Shown one piece after another: positions 34,501-46,100 of a DNA stretch of 64,000 nucleotides. The notes beneath the pieces were generated by a model. That model saw nothing but the letters and a program-made list of their open reading frames with translations, was not told the origin of the DNA and did not search any database. The first letter of the stretch is position 1. Each line of letters begins with the position of its first letter. The translations under genes were made by a program, and so were the position numbers. The stretch comes from Lepiota brunneoincarnata (lineage: Eukaryota; Basidiomycota; Agaricomycetes; Agaricales; Agaricaceae): the NCBI GenBank assembly GCA_023014365.1, contig JAEBUN010000032.1:124001-188000 (forward strand), written 5' to 3'.

Positions 34501-35322
34501 GCCTTCTCCACCACCTATCACCCACAAACTGATGGAACAACAGAATGATACAACCAAGAAATAGAAACATACCTATCCATCTACTGCACCAGAAACCCTC
34601 ACAAATGGTCAGAAACCCTCCCAATCCTCAAATTCTCACACAACTCCAAGACACATGCCAAGAATCAGAAATCCCCTTTTGAACTCATCATGGGATATAA
34701 CCCCCTGGCAATCCCCACCATCATGGAAACATCAAACTTTCCATCAGTAGACGATTGTATCAGACTTCTAGATGATACCCAAAAAGAAGCACACACTGCC
34801 CACCAAATATCTGCTGACATTATGAAACAAAGAAGCAGAAGAACTGCCAAGCCCCTTGAAACATGTCAAAAAGTATGGCTAGAAGCCAAGAACCTTAAAC
34901 TTCCATTTCAATCATGAAAAATATCCCCAAAACAACTAGGACCATTCACCATCACAGAAGTCCTGTCACCAATGACATACAAACTCCAACTACCAATCAA
35001 ATGGAAGATACATCCAGTATTCCATCAAAACCCTCTTACCCCATTTAATGAGACAGAAGCATATGGATCTCATCTGACACTACCACCACCTGACATCATC
35101 AATGATGAAGAAGAATATGAAATCGAAACCATTCTCAATCACTGCCAATACCATGGAAAACTCCAATACTACATCAAATGGAAAGGATACTCTCACATAG
35201 AGAACAAATGGATCACCAATGAAACACTTTGCACTAATGCCGAAGAATACTTAACCAAGTATAAAGAAGCCCATGGAATTCCCCAGAAAGATCAGGAACC
35301 CACCCGAACCTACCAAAAGTGA
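31560..35322 (+). pseudogene. G2 chromodomain Ty3/Gypsy pol (PR-RT-RNaseH-IN-CHD)
   Basis: The complete domain order is visible. Protease: ALIDSGAQGNFIS (31730-31770). Reverse transcriptase: [40 protein letters not shown] and the catalytic box [10 protein letters not shown] near 32915. RNase H: IEADASKFASGAVLYQ. Integrase: HHCC zinc finger (YHDHPTSGHPG and GCPECQQHK), then Asp in WDLITSLPP/SVVDHGLTKG, SDRDPRFTVK, and Glu near HPQTDGTTE. Chromodomain: YEIETILNHC, LQYYIKWKGYSHIENKW. Frame 2 runs 31973-33280 and frame 1 33259-35322, with one frame change near 33245. Of eight in-frame stops I can place, seven are TGA, as expected from CGA decay. Inactive but recent enough to read throughout. Confidence 0.9.
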
Positions 35323-36404
35323 CTTCACTCCCACACCAAATGTACTTAAAGATGCCCATGAACCTTGACCTCAATCATCCCCAAACCACCCCCCCTTACT
35401 CTACCACACCCTCTCCATCTTCCTCATCCTTCTCTATCATCATCATCAATGACCAGAAGGTCAAACATACAACACTTCAGACAACTCCCATACTGGCCCT
35501 GTCTCCCAACACCCCCTCTCACACCTTCGCCACAGCCTACGCCTCTCTTAGAGATGAGACCCCTGACCCCAATGCCACCCCAGAACCAACAGTTGCCCCA
35601 GCCACCTCCCTTAGATTCCATTCAGCTGGAGTACAATTATATGGACCAGATCACCCTTCTAATGGAGATCTGCATGAGGCTGTAACGTTATGAATACTCC
35701 GGATTGAGAGGAACAGGAACAACTATTCAACTTTACAAGATGGGTACAGGAGACCACAGACCAGTTACAAGCACAGGAATATGAAGACGAAGAAGGGGAA
35801 TATTATAATGCCATGCAGGACCTGGCAAGAGAAGCAGGAATGGAGATAACTCTGGAGGATATTCTGGAATACCCCGAGGATGAAGAAGACAGCCATGGAT
35901 CAACCGATCCAACCTCCAATGTAGATGGAAGCACCGAGAGAGTGGAGAGCGAGAATGAAGGAGACTCCATGGAGATAGAATCAGGAGAAGGAGATTATGA
36001 GTCAGAGGAAAGCAATGGAACATCGCGCAGCAGCGGAATGGAGAATGAGGAAACTGACTCATTGTAATATAAATAACAGTAGGATGCCATCAGCTAGGAT
36101 GCACATCATGGTCAGGACTGTGGACAACCAGTAGAACAGCCCAACTACCTATAATGAGTATATAGTGTCTCATAGGTATATAAGGCCTGTACAAGTAGAG
36201 ATTAAAGCCCTAAGCTTTAATCTTGTTAACAGCAGTCATTAACCCTCTCTCTGCCTTAACTTGGCATGTTCCCTCATTATCTCATTGAGCGTGATCCACT
36301 AAGCTCTACAAGGCCAACCATCTTGGACACCTTGCAGAGTGATTGAAGGCCGTCTCCAGTTATCCTCAGATACAGAAGGAGCATGGATCATAACAGCAAC
36401 CAGC
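35323..36404 (+). pseudogene. Pro-rich and acidic 3' ORF plus LTR-D-like promoter sequence
   Basis: After the chromodomain comes a Ser/Pro-rich frame (35319-35693), then an acidic frame reading EEQEQLFNFTRWVQETTDQL and, from 35813, MQDLAREAGMEITLEDILEY and acidic Ser/Glu repeats ending ETDSL at 36067. The acidic part is also present at 23160-23366 (minus), with in-frame length differences only, so it has been under coding constraint. 36068-36404 has TATATAAGGCCTGTAC and AAAGCCCTAAGCTTTAATC, promoter and terminator-like, and ends GGATCATAACA as at 22835. Probably the 3' end of a Gypsy element with its LTR. Confidence 0.55.
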
Positions 36405-38098
36405 TGAACCATTACGAATAAATTGGAACACTCTCCAATTTCAGAATACAACTGACAACTCTGGATCGACTACACCCACCACATATGACAGACTAAGGCT
36501 CTTGCTGCTGTATATGATACACGACAAGCCTGGGCAGAATCACTCAAGCAACTTCTCCACACAAGATTGGACCTCATGTCCAAGGTGTCAAAGAACCTAC
36601 CCCAGCGAAATGAGGTACATACCTTGCAGCCCCCCACCACAACCATCTCCCCCACTGCCATGACAACCCCTACCACTATCACCACCATCATTCCCAGTAA
36701 GGGAAAGAAGCCTGCCAATCTCAGAAGCCCTTTCAGACATCTTGCCCCCATGTTAGAGCCAGTGCGGATTGGGACTGAAGTGGAGGGTCAGGGTGGTATC
36801 CTTGGTATAAGGTAACCGGGGGATGGGACGAAGTCAGTATGTAGACTTTGGGACTGAGGTGGAGTACTTCAGGCAGGGAGTTGGACTTGTGGCCTCAGCG
36901 TATGTGCTGTGCCCTCCTGCTGTCCTAGTCCATATTTCAGGAAGTCAGGGCCAAAGCGGAGCAAAGCAGAAGAGAGGAGAGGATATGGAACAGGGAGCTG
37001 GTCCACTGCTTGATTTGATTATCAGACTGAGGAGTACAAGTCAAGTACCTATGGTATATATATTACTGGTCTTACAAACTATGACTTGTACTGACTATGG
37101 ACAGAGTGAAGTGGAGACCATTATGGTTACAAACAGATTATGAATGGATTACGAATGGAATGGAGACTGGTACAAGTATGGAGACTGATAATGTCTCTTG
37201 GTTATGGACAGAGAATGGAAAACTGGGAAGTAGCACCAAGGGTCAGGTAACTATGGCACATGTGGAGGTGGTCACATGATTGGGGCAATGGGTTATGGTC
37301 GGAGCAAGTTGGGGCCAAGTTGGAGGGCAGAGGGTTGTTATGTAGAGTGCATGTGGAGTTGAGAAGCTGAAGTATAATGGTTAAGCTCTGGGTTTGGCAT
37401 GGATATGACACCCCACCAGGAACACCACCCACACTGTCACCAATAACAACATCCCAGTTCAGAACTCCCCCAATCCCATTCACACATGAACTGACCCCCA
37501 AACCACTGACAGATCAGTTTGCATCCAATACAGACACACGGGACACTGGGCCATGGATTGCCCACAATTTACCTGCCTTGGATGCAAGCAATATGCCCCC
37601 AGGCATTACTCATATGACTGCATCAAGTACCGATGCCCCCACTGCATGGTTTTCCAACCTTGTCATAAATGGACCAAATGTCCTGCTTGAAAGACTTGAC
37701 ACACCCCCAACTCCAGAACTTCAGCTGCCTGTCCCTCAACTATCCCTACAACTCACAATAGATACATTGACCTCACCATTGATGATTATTATGAGGAATG
37801 TTATGACGAGGTCACCAAGTCCAATATTACAGGAGAACCATGCAGTATCTTCTGAAGAAAACCAAATCACCCCAGCAGAAGAAAGAATAGAAATCCCCCA
37901 CTTCAGATGACTCTTATATGACATCTTTTATCCAGGACAGATCCCATCCCCAGAAACCGCTGCAGCACTTGACTTGCACAGAACCCCTACTCCCACCTTT
38001 TCCCCAGTCATTCCTCCCCATCCAGACTCCACCAATTACCCCCAAGTTGATTACTATGAACCCAATTACTTAGCCAAATACCCAGAAGAAGGAAACTA
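36405..38098 (+). pseudogene. zinc-knuckle ORF of LTR-C element, interrupted by solo LTR-B
   Basis: Before the LTR-B insertion: QAWAESLKQLLHTRLDLMSK, then a Thr/Pro-rich stretch. After it, around 37512-37695 in the frame beginning TGCATCCAATACAG, a Cys/His-rich array reads HTGHWAMDCPQFTCLGCKQY, then CPHCMVFQPCHKWTKCP: three knuckle-like units, some with Cys lost. Tail Pro-rich, ending YLAKYPEEGN at 38098. The tail is shared with 21511-21790. It resembles a gag C terminus. Confidence 0.55.
36751..37410 (+). mobile_element. solo LTR-B with CCCCA target-site duplication
   Basis: 660 bases from TGTTAGAGCCAGTG to GGATATGACA, flanked by CCCCA at 36746-36750 and 37411-37415. The other copy is at 46267-46937. 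It contains TATATATTACTGG, likely promoter sequence. Confidence 0.92.
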
Positions 38099-38137
38099 AT
38101 GAGTTGTGATGGAAAACAACTCTAGAAATGGACCTAA

Positions 38138-39439
38138 TGTTATCAGAAGTCTTATCAGAAGGATGGTTATGTTTAGCCTAGTACTCCCATGTCAGACATG
38201 GTGAATTTGCTGCCACCCCTACCACACTACCACACATGTGTGTCACAGTAGTGTCACAGTAATTTGGTGGTAATGTGCAGTAATGTGGCAGTAATGTGTA
38301 GTAATGTAGCAGTAGTGTACAATAATATACAGTAGTATAGTGGCTATTTATTGACTAAACTAACCATTCCTACATGACATACCTCAGAGAAATGTCAAAC
38401 GAACCTCAAGTTCGTCAATTTCCATAAAAGGAAATGTCAGAAACTCGGATCAAAAACCCTTGGAGTGACAATATCCCCTCCTCCTGACTTGAATTCATCC
38501 CCTCTCTATTTCTTGGTAATTAATCTGGGCATGTCCTAAGAATATTGAAGGACTGTAGGATATTCTAGATGAACAGTAGCTAGCAATTTCCATTATTCTT
38601 GTATTCCTTCATCCTCATATTTCTCCCATCTCCACTTCTTTCTTTAATATTTCTAGAGCATATATGAGCTCCACTATTACCAGAGTGTAAATACCCTATG
38701 TATTTTGTAGGGACCTTATATAATTCACAAAGCTTAACCCATATTTGAAGTCTTCTCTCCCTCTTTCTCTCTTTTGCTCTATTTCTCTTTCCCTGCCTTG
38801 TTTTGCCTTGCCTTGACATCCCTGCCATTGGAGGTCACTCATCTGACATCCCTTTATCATCCCAAGTTGTCTCAAGTCCATGTGTTGAGTGGTTTTAATT
38901 AAATTGCTCAATTTCATCGTATTTTCACTACTATACCTACATAAACTGGGTAGAAGCCTCAACAACAGACAGATATTGTGATGCTTGCATATCTAAACCC
39001 CCAAACACCTCACCTATTACCCTTTTGGCTCAGAAACCATGGAAGTAGTGTTACAGTAGTGTGCTGTACCCTGGCAGCAGTGTGGCGGCAGTATATAGTA
39101 GTGTCACAGTAGCATACCATAACCCTGGCTGTAGTGTGGTGGTAGTGTGCAGTAGTGCACAGTAATGTTACAGTAGTGTGGGGGTGGGATACAGTATTCC
39201 TGGAAGTTATGTATAATAATATGTGGCAGGCCATTAAACCATGGTATTGGAGTAACAATAAGTGTTTATTAGCAGGTATTAACATTGATTATAAGTATAT
39301 AAAGTCTATAATATTAATGTAAGGTGGCAGTAGTGGGTGGTAGGTGGTGGTACTGTGTGTGGCAAATTCTTAAGGCCTGTATAGGCATCCTGTGTTGAAC
39401 TCCATGCTACTCAAGAGCGAACCCCTAATCCAGGTAACA
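38138..39439 (+). repeat. 3' LTR-C of G2, interrupted by element E
   Basis: The LTR start TGTTATCAGAAG is at 38138 and its end CAGGTAACA at 39439. Only about 60 bases remain at each side (38138-38197 and 39378-39439); the middle is replaced by element E. The right flank GATGA completes the target-site duplication with 27121. Confidence 0.8.
38198..39377. mobile_element. element E: transposon remnant with subterminal motif arrays
   Basis: The left end (GGTGAATTTGCTGCCACC) and the reverse complement of the right end (TTAAGAATTTGCCACACACA) are similar, suggesting imperfect terminal inverted repeats. Both subterminal regions (38225-38340 and 39040-39185) are packed with CAGTAGTGT/CAGTAATGT words, typical of hAT-like binding arrays. 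The interior (38400-38980) has no convincing transposase. Relatives: 40527-40680 and about 18150-18235. Confidence 0.5.
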
Positions 39440-39444
39440 GATGA

Positions 39445-39994
39445 GGATGAGCCAGCCCTCCCTGCCTTGGAGCTGGAGGAGCCTTTAGAAGATGGGGATC
39501 GCATCTTCACAGTGGGACTCCTCCCTCCAAAGCTCACTCCAGAGGTGATCGCTGCAGGCTCTACCACATCTCAGCACCTAGCAGAAGCCTTTCCTCCAGA
39601 ATTCCCAGATCAATAACCCCCAGAATTCTGGCTTCTGAGCACATATCCCCCCATATCTTCAGGAGTATACTGCCATCTTTGCCAAGGAGTCCTTCGACAT
39701 GCTCCCAGATCACTGACCCTGGGACCATGCGATAGAGCTCATCCCAGGAGCAGACCCCAAGGAGTGCAAGGTCTATCCACTGTCCCCTCTCAAGCAGAAG
39801 GAACTGGATGAATTCTTACAGGAAAACTTGTCCTCTGGTTGCATATGCCCATATAAATCTCCAATGGCTTCCCCAGTCTTCTTCATTAAAAAAAAGGATG
39901 GCTTGCTTTGCCTAGTACAGGATTACTGAGCACTCAATGCCCTCATGGTGAAGAACAAGTACCCTCTACCCCTTATCTCTGAGCTGGTTGCGCA
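39445..39994 (+). pseudogene. Gypsy G1 pol continued: start of reverse transcriptase
   Basis: Frame resumes after the G2 insertion: DEPALPALELEEPLEDGD and RIFTVGLLPPKL, then in shifting frames [56 protein letters not shown] and VKNKYPLPLISELV. This is the conserved lead-in to the Gypsy RT palm. The LTR-C at 39995 cuts it off, so RT catalytic boxes and integrase of G1 are absent from the window. Confidence 0.85.
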
Positions 39995-40526
39995 TGTTAT
40001 CAGAAGTCTTATCAGAAGGATGGTTATTTTTAGTTTACATTTCCATGTCACTATGAAACCATCAGTAGTGTACATCAAAAGGACTATTATTAGTATATGC
40101 CCCATGTTCCTTATCTCTGACTCACAGTTACTCTGGTCCGGATTATTAAAGTAGGAGTACAGCCACACTTAGAAGTATATAAGGATACAGTACATTACCT
40201 TGTATCCTTATCTTAGTGTTATACAGTTCTTGTCTCCTATATCTCTTTGCCTTTAAACCAGCTGGACTATAGTGCTCCATCATCTCCAAGTCATGCCTAG
40301 TAGGACAGGACCAAATCTGTATAAACATCCTGTGTTGAATGCTATGCTACTCAAGAGCAAACCCCTAACCTGGGTAACAAAACACTAAAATACTCTGCTG
40401 CTTATCTCTTGCTCACCCTCTACTCTGCTCTGCTCTACTGACATACTAAATGCATCAAGGTACTCTGGTCATTCAAAACAATGTGCAAAAGAACACCACC
40501 TCTCTGTGTAGCCATCACTACAGGCC
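39995..40526 (+). mobile_element. 5' end of another LTR-C element
   Basis: A full LTR-C (39995-40379, TGTTATCAGAAG to GGGTAACA) followed by leader sequence like that at 29122 (AAAACACTAAAATACTCTGC), then truncated by an element-E-type sequence at 40527. No matching right end was found, so no duplication can be tested. Confidence 0.75.
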
Positions 40527-41039
40527 TTAAGAATTTGCTGCACACAGTGCCACACACTGCTGTCACCCTACTGCACATTACAGCACATTGCCGCCATCTT
40601 ACTGTGATACCACTGTCACTTTACTGCACATTACCACACATTACCACCACATTACTGTGACATTGCTGTTATTGAGCCTTGAGCACATTCCAATATATGT
40701 TGATGGGTATCTTGGACCATAATCAATTTATTACATGATAACTCTCATAAATCATTGTTAATTCTGAACTTTAGGTAATATATGTTGACAGGTACCTTGA
40801 ACCATAATTAATTTATAACATGATAACTCTCATACATGATTTCTACTTCTGAGCTCTAGATATATGCCGACAGGTACCTTAAACTATAATTAATTAATTG
40901 CATGATAGCTCTCATATGATTTTTGATTCTAAACTTCAGATAATACTGTGGTAGGTTGGTAGGCCAGGTGGGCAACAAGCCCAGACAGTCACATCAGTCA
41001 CTGCATTCCCACAAGCAAATACTCAAACTCCAATGTTGA
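40527..41039. repeat. element-E fragment and 3 x 83 bp tandem repeat
   Basis: 40527-40680 resembles the right end of element E in inverse orientation. 40691-40945 holds three tandem units of about 83 bases, each with GACAGGTACCTT (or a variant), AATTAATTTATAACATGATA and CTCTCAT. No gene. Confidence 0.6.
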
Positions 41040-41690
41040 TACATCATTCTACCATAATATATATAATAATTGGGCCAGTATAGAGTGAGATAGAAGTGTT
41101 TGTCTGGGCTTATCACTCATCTGACCTACCAACCAATGACAGTATATGCTGATGTATAATATCAGTATATGGCCATGGTCAGACACTGGGTGCGAGAGAT
41201 TTAGAATACTATCTAAAATATGTGAAGGCGGACATCTCAGAAACAGAACCAGAACACCCAGACAAGTAAAGGTGATGTTAACTAACTTATTAGTGATAAG
41301 GCTATGGAAGAATGACTCTGGTATGAATGTACCCAAGCATTGTATCCAATACCATGTTAACTAAGATATTGGTTAAGATACTCATGACTGTACAAAAGAC
41401 CCATTTCTCTGTCTTTGCCCTAGAAAGTGGACAAGTTGTAATGCCTATGACATTCAGATGGTACCTAGCCATAATAACAGGTCTGGGAGTGAATCTTGAC
41501 AAAAGAATGTAGGGATTAGCTAATGCCCTGACAAGAATGTCTCCTTGGAATGGTTCTGATAATATTGAAACATAAGGGATCAAATGGGGGTATCCCAGAG
41601 GGTACTCAGGGAAGGATGCTCCCTCATAGAAACAAAAACATTCATGGATTTTTAATATAGATAGAGGGCTTGTTTTCACTAAGCTTAGCT
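41040..41690 (-). repeat. RepB copy 2 (inverted, partial)
   Basis: Reverse-complement match to 24400-24930 and 51150-51690. Its right end breaks off near 41680 after the ATCCTTCCCTGAGTAC-equivalent block. Confidence 0.6.
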
Positions 41691-43190
41691 GAAATTTGAT
41701 AAGCTTAAGCTAATACAAGTGATATGAGATAGATAATGAACAGTTTCGTCTTTTAGGGTGTTCTGGGGGTGCATTCTGACAGCGAAAGTCAAGAGAGTAG
41801 TGTTTTAGAGGTTAATGAACAGCCGTTGAAGTTATCTTAGCCATATGGTGCAACAATGAAAGGACAATCCCTGTCAATTCAAAGCACGGGGTCTCTGGTC
41901 TCTGGTCTCTGGTCTCTGAACTCTGTTCTCTGTCTCTGTCTCTGTCTCTAGCACTCTGGAACTCTAAACTCTGGACTCTGTTCTCTGCCTCTGTCTCTGG
42001 GTTGGTCTATGACCGAAGAAATCACACTTAACGATGCACACTGAATAGTCCTTTGAAACCATTCTTGATCACAGCTCACAGACTTGCGTGTGGAAGCAGG
42101 GGTGAGACCTCTTGCTTCTCCATGAACAAGTGCAACTGTATTTATATTGTTTAGATACATACAAGAGATAGTAAATATGAAATAGAAAACAATAAGCTTA
42201 ATTGTTACAGGTACTGCATAATATTTTGGAAGGTTTGGCAGCATTTCTACCTTGCCCTGGGTTATGGGTTTTTCTCTGATTGATGAATGGCAATCCAGCC
42301 AGACATGTTCTGTGTTTGTCTGCATTATTCTGCATCCACGTGAGCGCATTTAAGTCTCTGGATCAATTATGATCGGAATGCATGGTGTATGGGCAATCCC
42401 TTGATCCGTTGTAATTAATCTCAGTCAGGCAATATGCCAAGGTGCCAGGACCCACAAAGCACTTGTTAATTAGGAGTTTTTGATATTTCTAGGGTTTTGG
42501 GCATCAGTTGTCACCTCCCAAACATTGGACGTTCTGTTCCGTGGTCTGGTCATCATTATTGGGCTCACTAGGGGTGTAATACACCTGTGATAGCTGCTAT
42601 GTACATTCTTTAGGTTCCAACAAATCCGAGTTCATCAGAAAACTGCTTGGAAGGTCCCTTGATGCGACCGGAGTATACTTGATAGGCTATGTAGAGTCCG
42701 GAATCCCTCCAGAGAGCGTTCTGATAGCTTGGTTCACTAAGCTTAGTGATAATGAGCTGGTTTGAACACTTCTGAGGCTCGAATCTCCTCAGTTTGGTCG
42801 AACTGGCTACGACAGGACATAGTACCAATCCTCTATAGAGCTCTTTAATGATATAGCCAATGATTCTATGTAGAGAATTGTTCCAGAGTATGGAATTCAT
42901 GTATAGGCGTGAAATCAGCATATCACCGGTAGTTCTCTTTGTATTTCTGGATAATGTTGCATTCTGCAGGGGAATATTGACAGTCAGCTCTGGGCTTTCT
43001 TGCTTTTGTGATAGCCTGCATGGTGATTGGGTACAGTAGTAGGAACAGAGGCCATGAGGGACCTGACCTTGGGTTTTGGGCCATGCTTGAGGCACATGTA
43101 CCTGGCTTTGTCAAACACCCAAAAACAGCCCCTTCTTTGGATCCCATGTCTTACTTGGTTGTGCCTCATAAAACATCAAAGATATGCAAG
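41691..43190. other. unassigned region with GGTCTCT microsatellite
   Basis: 41889-41960 is a GGTCTCT/GTCTCT-rich microsatellite. CpG sites are more frequent than in neighbouring transposons (for example 42650-42800), hinting at a younger insertion. Minus-strand open frames 41948-42349 and 42610-43095 (with LISRLYMNSILWNN and IIGYIIKELYRGLV) show no family I recognise. Confidence 0.35.
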
Positions 43191-46100
43191 CAAGGGAAGC
43201 AGGGCGGGCTGTTGATTCAAGCCACTGATGACATTGTTGAATTTTGGTCCTCTGAGGAAAGAACAATGGAAACACCACAGGGGCCTGTGAAGACAAGGGT
43301 TCAGGTTCCACTCCACTCTGGGGCTGGCAAACAAGGGATCAAAGAAGACAGAGGTAGCACCTCCAAGGCAAATGCTGTACTGCTATCTGGTGGCTTTGAG
43401 AGATATAATAACACCAGTGATGTCGGTATAGAGGTGAAAGAATTGGCACCAAACAAAGTTAGTTGTTCACTTACGGTCATCAGAATGAGGAGGTCTAACA
43501 TCACTGAGCTACAGCAACAGGAGTGGATGGAAGAATTTGTGAGGCATGCAGATGATATACTGGCCACACTGCTTGCTCGAGAGGCATTGCCTGCCTGTGG
43601 TAAATGTTCAAATTGTGCCAATGAATGGCAGGGCATTTGGAGATGTCACAATTGTTTTAGTGCCAAGATACTATGCTGCATATGCATGTGGCATTCACAT
43701 TTCAGTAATCCTCTGCACAGATTCAAATGGTGGAACAGGATTTTTTTCTGCTCAGCTGAAGCATGGGAGGTCGGGTTATATATGGTTGTGGCACACAGAG
43801 ATGGGGAACACCTGTGCCTGATCTTGAAAACCCACATGGACATGCTTGAAATGTGTCAGAAGGTCAATGATGAAGGCAATCAAGACATACTGCGCATGGA
43901 AAAGGAGGGTGGCAATAAGGTGTGACAGGACAATAAAGTGCTGTTCAGCATTCATGTGACACTCACCAATGGCATCTGGCCCAGCAATGATATCCCACTT
44001 GGAGATGATTTGCTGCTGGGTGGAGAGCAGCCCCTGGAGGATATCATGCCACCCCCATTCAACAATCAGGGTGGAAATTCCTGGGATGATTGGCATATGC
44101 TGGACTACAATGATGGCAATGAGGGAGAAGATGTTGATATGGAAGTGGATGAAGCTGACATGGCAGCATTTCCTCATGATCAATACGATGCCCATTCTGG
44201 CCAGACTCATGATGGCAATTCTGAGTCTGTTCCCCAGACTGATGCACTCAATAATAAATATGTCTGCATCATACACACAAATGGCATCCACAATATTGTA
44301 CTTGTCACCTGCCCATGCCAGCAAAGGGAAGAAGTTCTTTGTGATTTGATCTTCTGCCACCTGATACCAGCAACATTCACGCAACTCCAGACCTTGTTTA
44401 CTGTGGATGTTCTTGATGATTTCTGCCTTGAAAATTTGGAATGCAAGGCCTTAGCATATCAATATTTTCAGAAACTCTGCCAGCTCACATCTCGCATGGC
44501 ACTGGCAAAGACACCAAATTTATATCAGGAACTGCTGCAAATGGCACAGCTTTGGCACTGGGTAAAAAAGAAGAAGTGGGCAGGTCATGGTCATGCAAAA
44601 CCCAAGGTCTCCAGGGAAACAGCAATACAAGGAGGAGAACTTGCAAATTTTTGTCCAGCATGCCCCCAGCCTGGCATTAACCTTCCTCCAGATTGGAAGG
44701 ATGATTGAAATAGGTTTGTTATACCTATTGTGTGTGACCAATGCCCATTTGAATTTAATCACTAGATGGGTGTTCTGCCAGGTCTTGGTGGCTGATGGCA
44801 ATTTCAAAGCAGATCATGTATGGCAGGTGAACAGTAGCAATGATGTTTGGTTGTTGGAGGGTTCAGGCATGTTTGCAACATGGGCATGATACCAGGAGTT
44901 TTTGAAACATGCTATTGAAATGTCAACAGTGCATTTGCCGTGGCCAGGGTAATCCCCACTATATTGGAATACAACTTGATCACTCCATGGATCCAGAGAG
45001 CACCATGCAAGAATCACTTCCATGCCATTGAACTCGCAATGGTAGGATCAAAAGCTTGCAATGTCACTGGCATAGTTGCTGTTGCATGTGCACACCATGG
45101 GTGCTTTGCACCAAATTCAATTGCCAATCTGTTCAAAGGGGAACAGCAAAAGATTGTAGACTGGGTCCTGCTTCAATCTCTAGCCACAACCAACCTCGAT
45201 CCAGCACAAGGCATAATGTTAATTTATGACATTGCATGCCAATACTCGGTACATCTTTGGAGAAGGATTGGTAAATATCTCCCTGATGATCTGATCCTGG
45301 ACTGAGCCATTGGGTTGTTTCATGTACATGGGCACTGAGAAGAATGTTCCTTTCATTATGCAATCTCCTTCATCCCTGGGAGAGGCATAACTGTTGGCAA
45401 AATTTTGGAATCTTTATGGTTGTCCCTGAATTGTATTTCACCAACAGTGCATATGGCTATGCTAGCAAATTGTGCTGAGACACTTGATGATCATGCGACC
45501 GATTCAAATCATAGGAAAATGCTGAATATTGGTGTGGCATTGTTTCTAATGTGATGTCTGTTATGGTGAACTTAAATGTTATGGCCATAGCTGCGGCATT
45601 ATGTGAGCGATATGGGCAAGCAACAGCAATGAGTGGGGAAGCAGGCAATTATTTTGATTTATTGAGTTAAGGTATTTCCACTGAATATCAGCAGCAATGG
45701 ACAGCAGCAGTTGAGCATGCTGAAGCCTGCCACCTCATCACCCCCAATGCAATGGACAACTTGGGTACACAGGGCACCTGGAAAACTGAAAACATTGTAT
45801 GCCAAGACTGACAACTCACCCCAACGGAGGAGTGGATACAGTTATCTATCGACATGGAGGAACACCAGTTTGTATTTCTTCACCAGTAACAGCAAAGTAA
45901 TGGTTAAAATGTATATTTATAGGGTTGAGCTTTGTTCAGTACTTTGATCTGTCCACAATAGTCCACAGGATGACCTTGCAAGCTGATTGCAGCAAGCATT
46001 GGCTGGTGAATTTGCCAAGCTGGATATGAAGCAACAACAGTGCACAGGCATATCTGAAGCACCCCTTATCACAAATATTGATGAAGACCAGTGGGAAGCA

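Larger units (their letters stand above)
27126..39439 (+). mobile_element. LTR-C retroelement G2 inserted in Gypsy G1 pol
   Basis: Bounded by LTR-C copies at 27126-29121 (holding the Tc1 element) and 38138-39439 (holding element E). The outer flanks are GATGA at 27121-27125 and GATGA at 39440-39444, a perfect 5 bp target-site duplication. Removing the element and one GATGA joins the two halves of the G1 pol frame. LTR-C starts TGTTATCAGAAG and ends GGTAACA; without inserts it is about 370-390 bases. The interior holds a chromodomain Gypsy gag-pol (29492-35322) and a zinc-knuckle ORF (36405-38098). Whether both belong to one element or one is itself an insertion I cannot settle. Confidence 0.85.

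Noticed and set aside
41889..41960. GGTCTCT tandem words as a possible regulatory array
   Set aside because: Simple microsatellite with drifting unit; no gene nearby to regulate.
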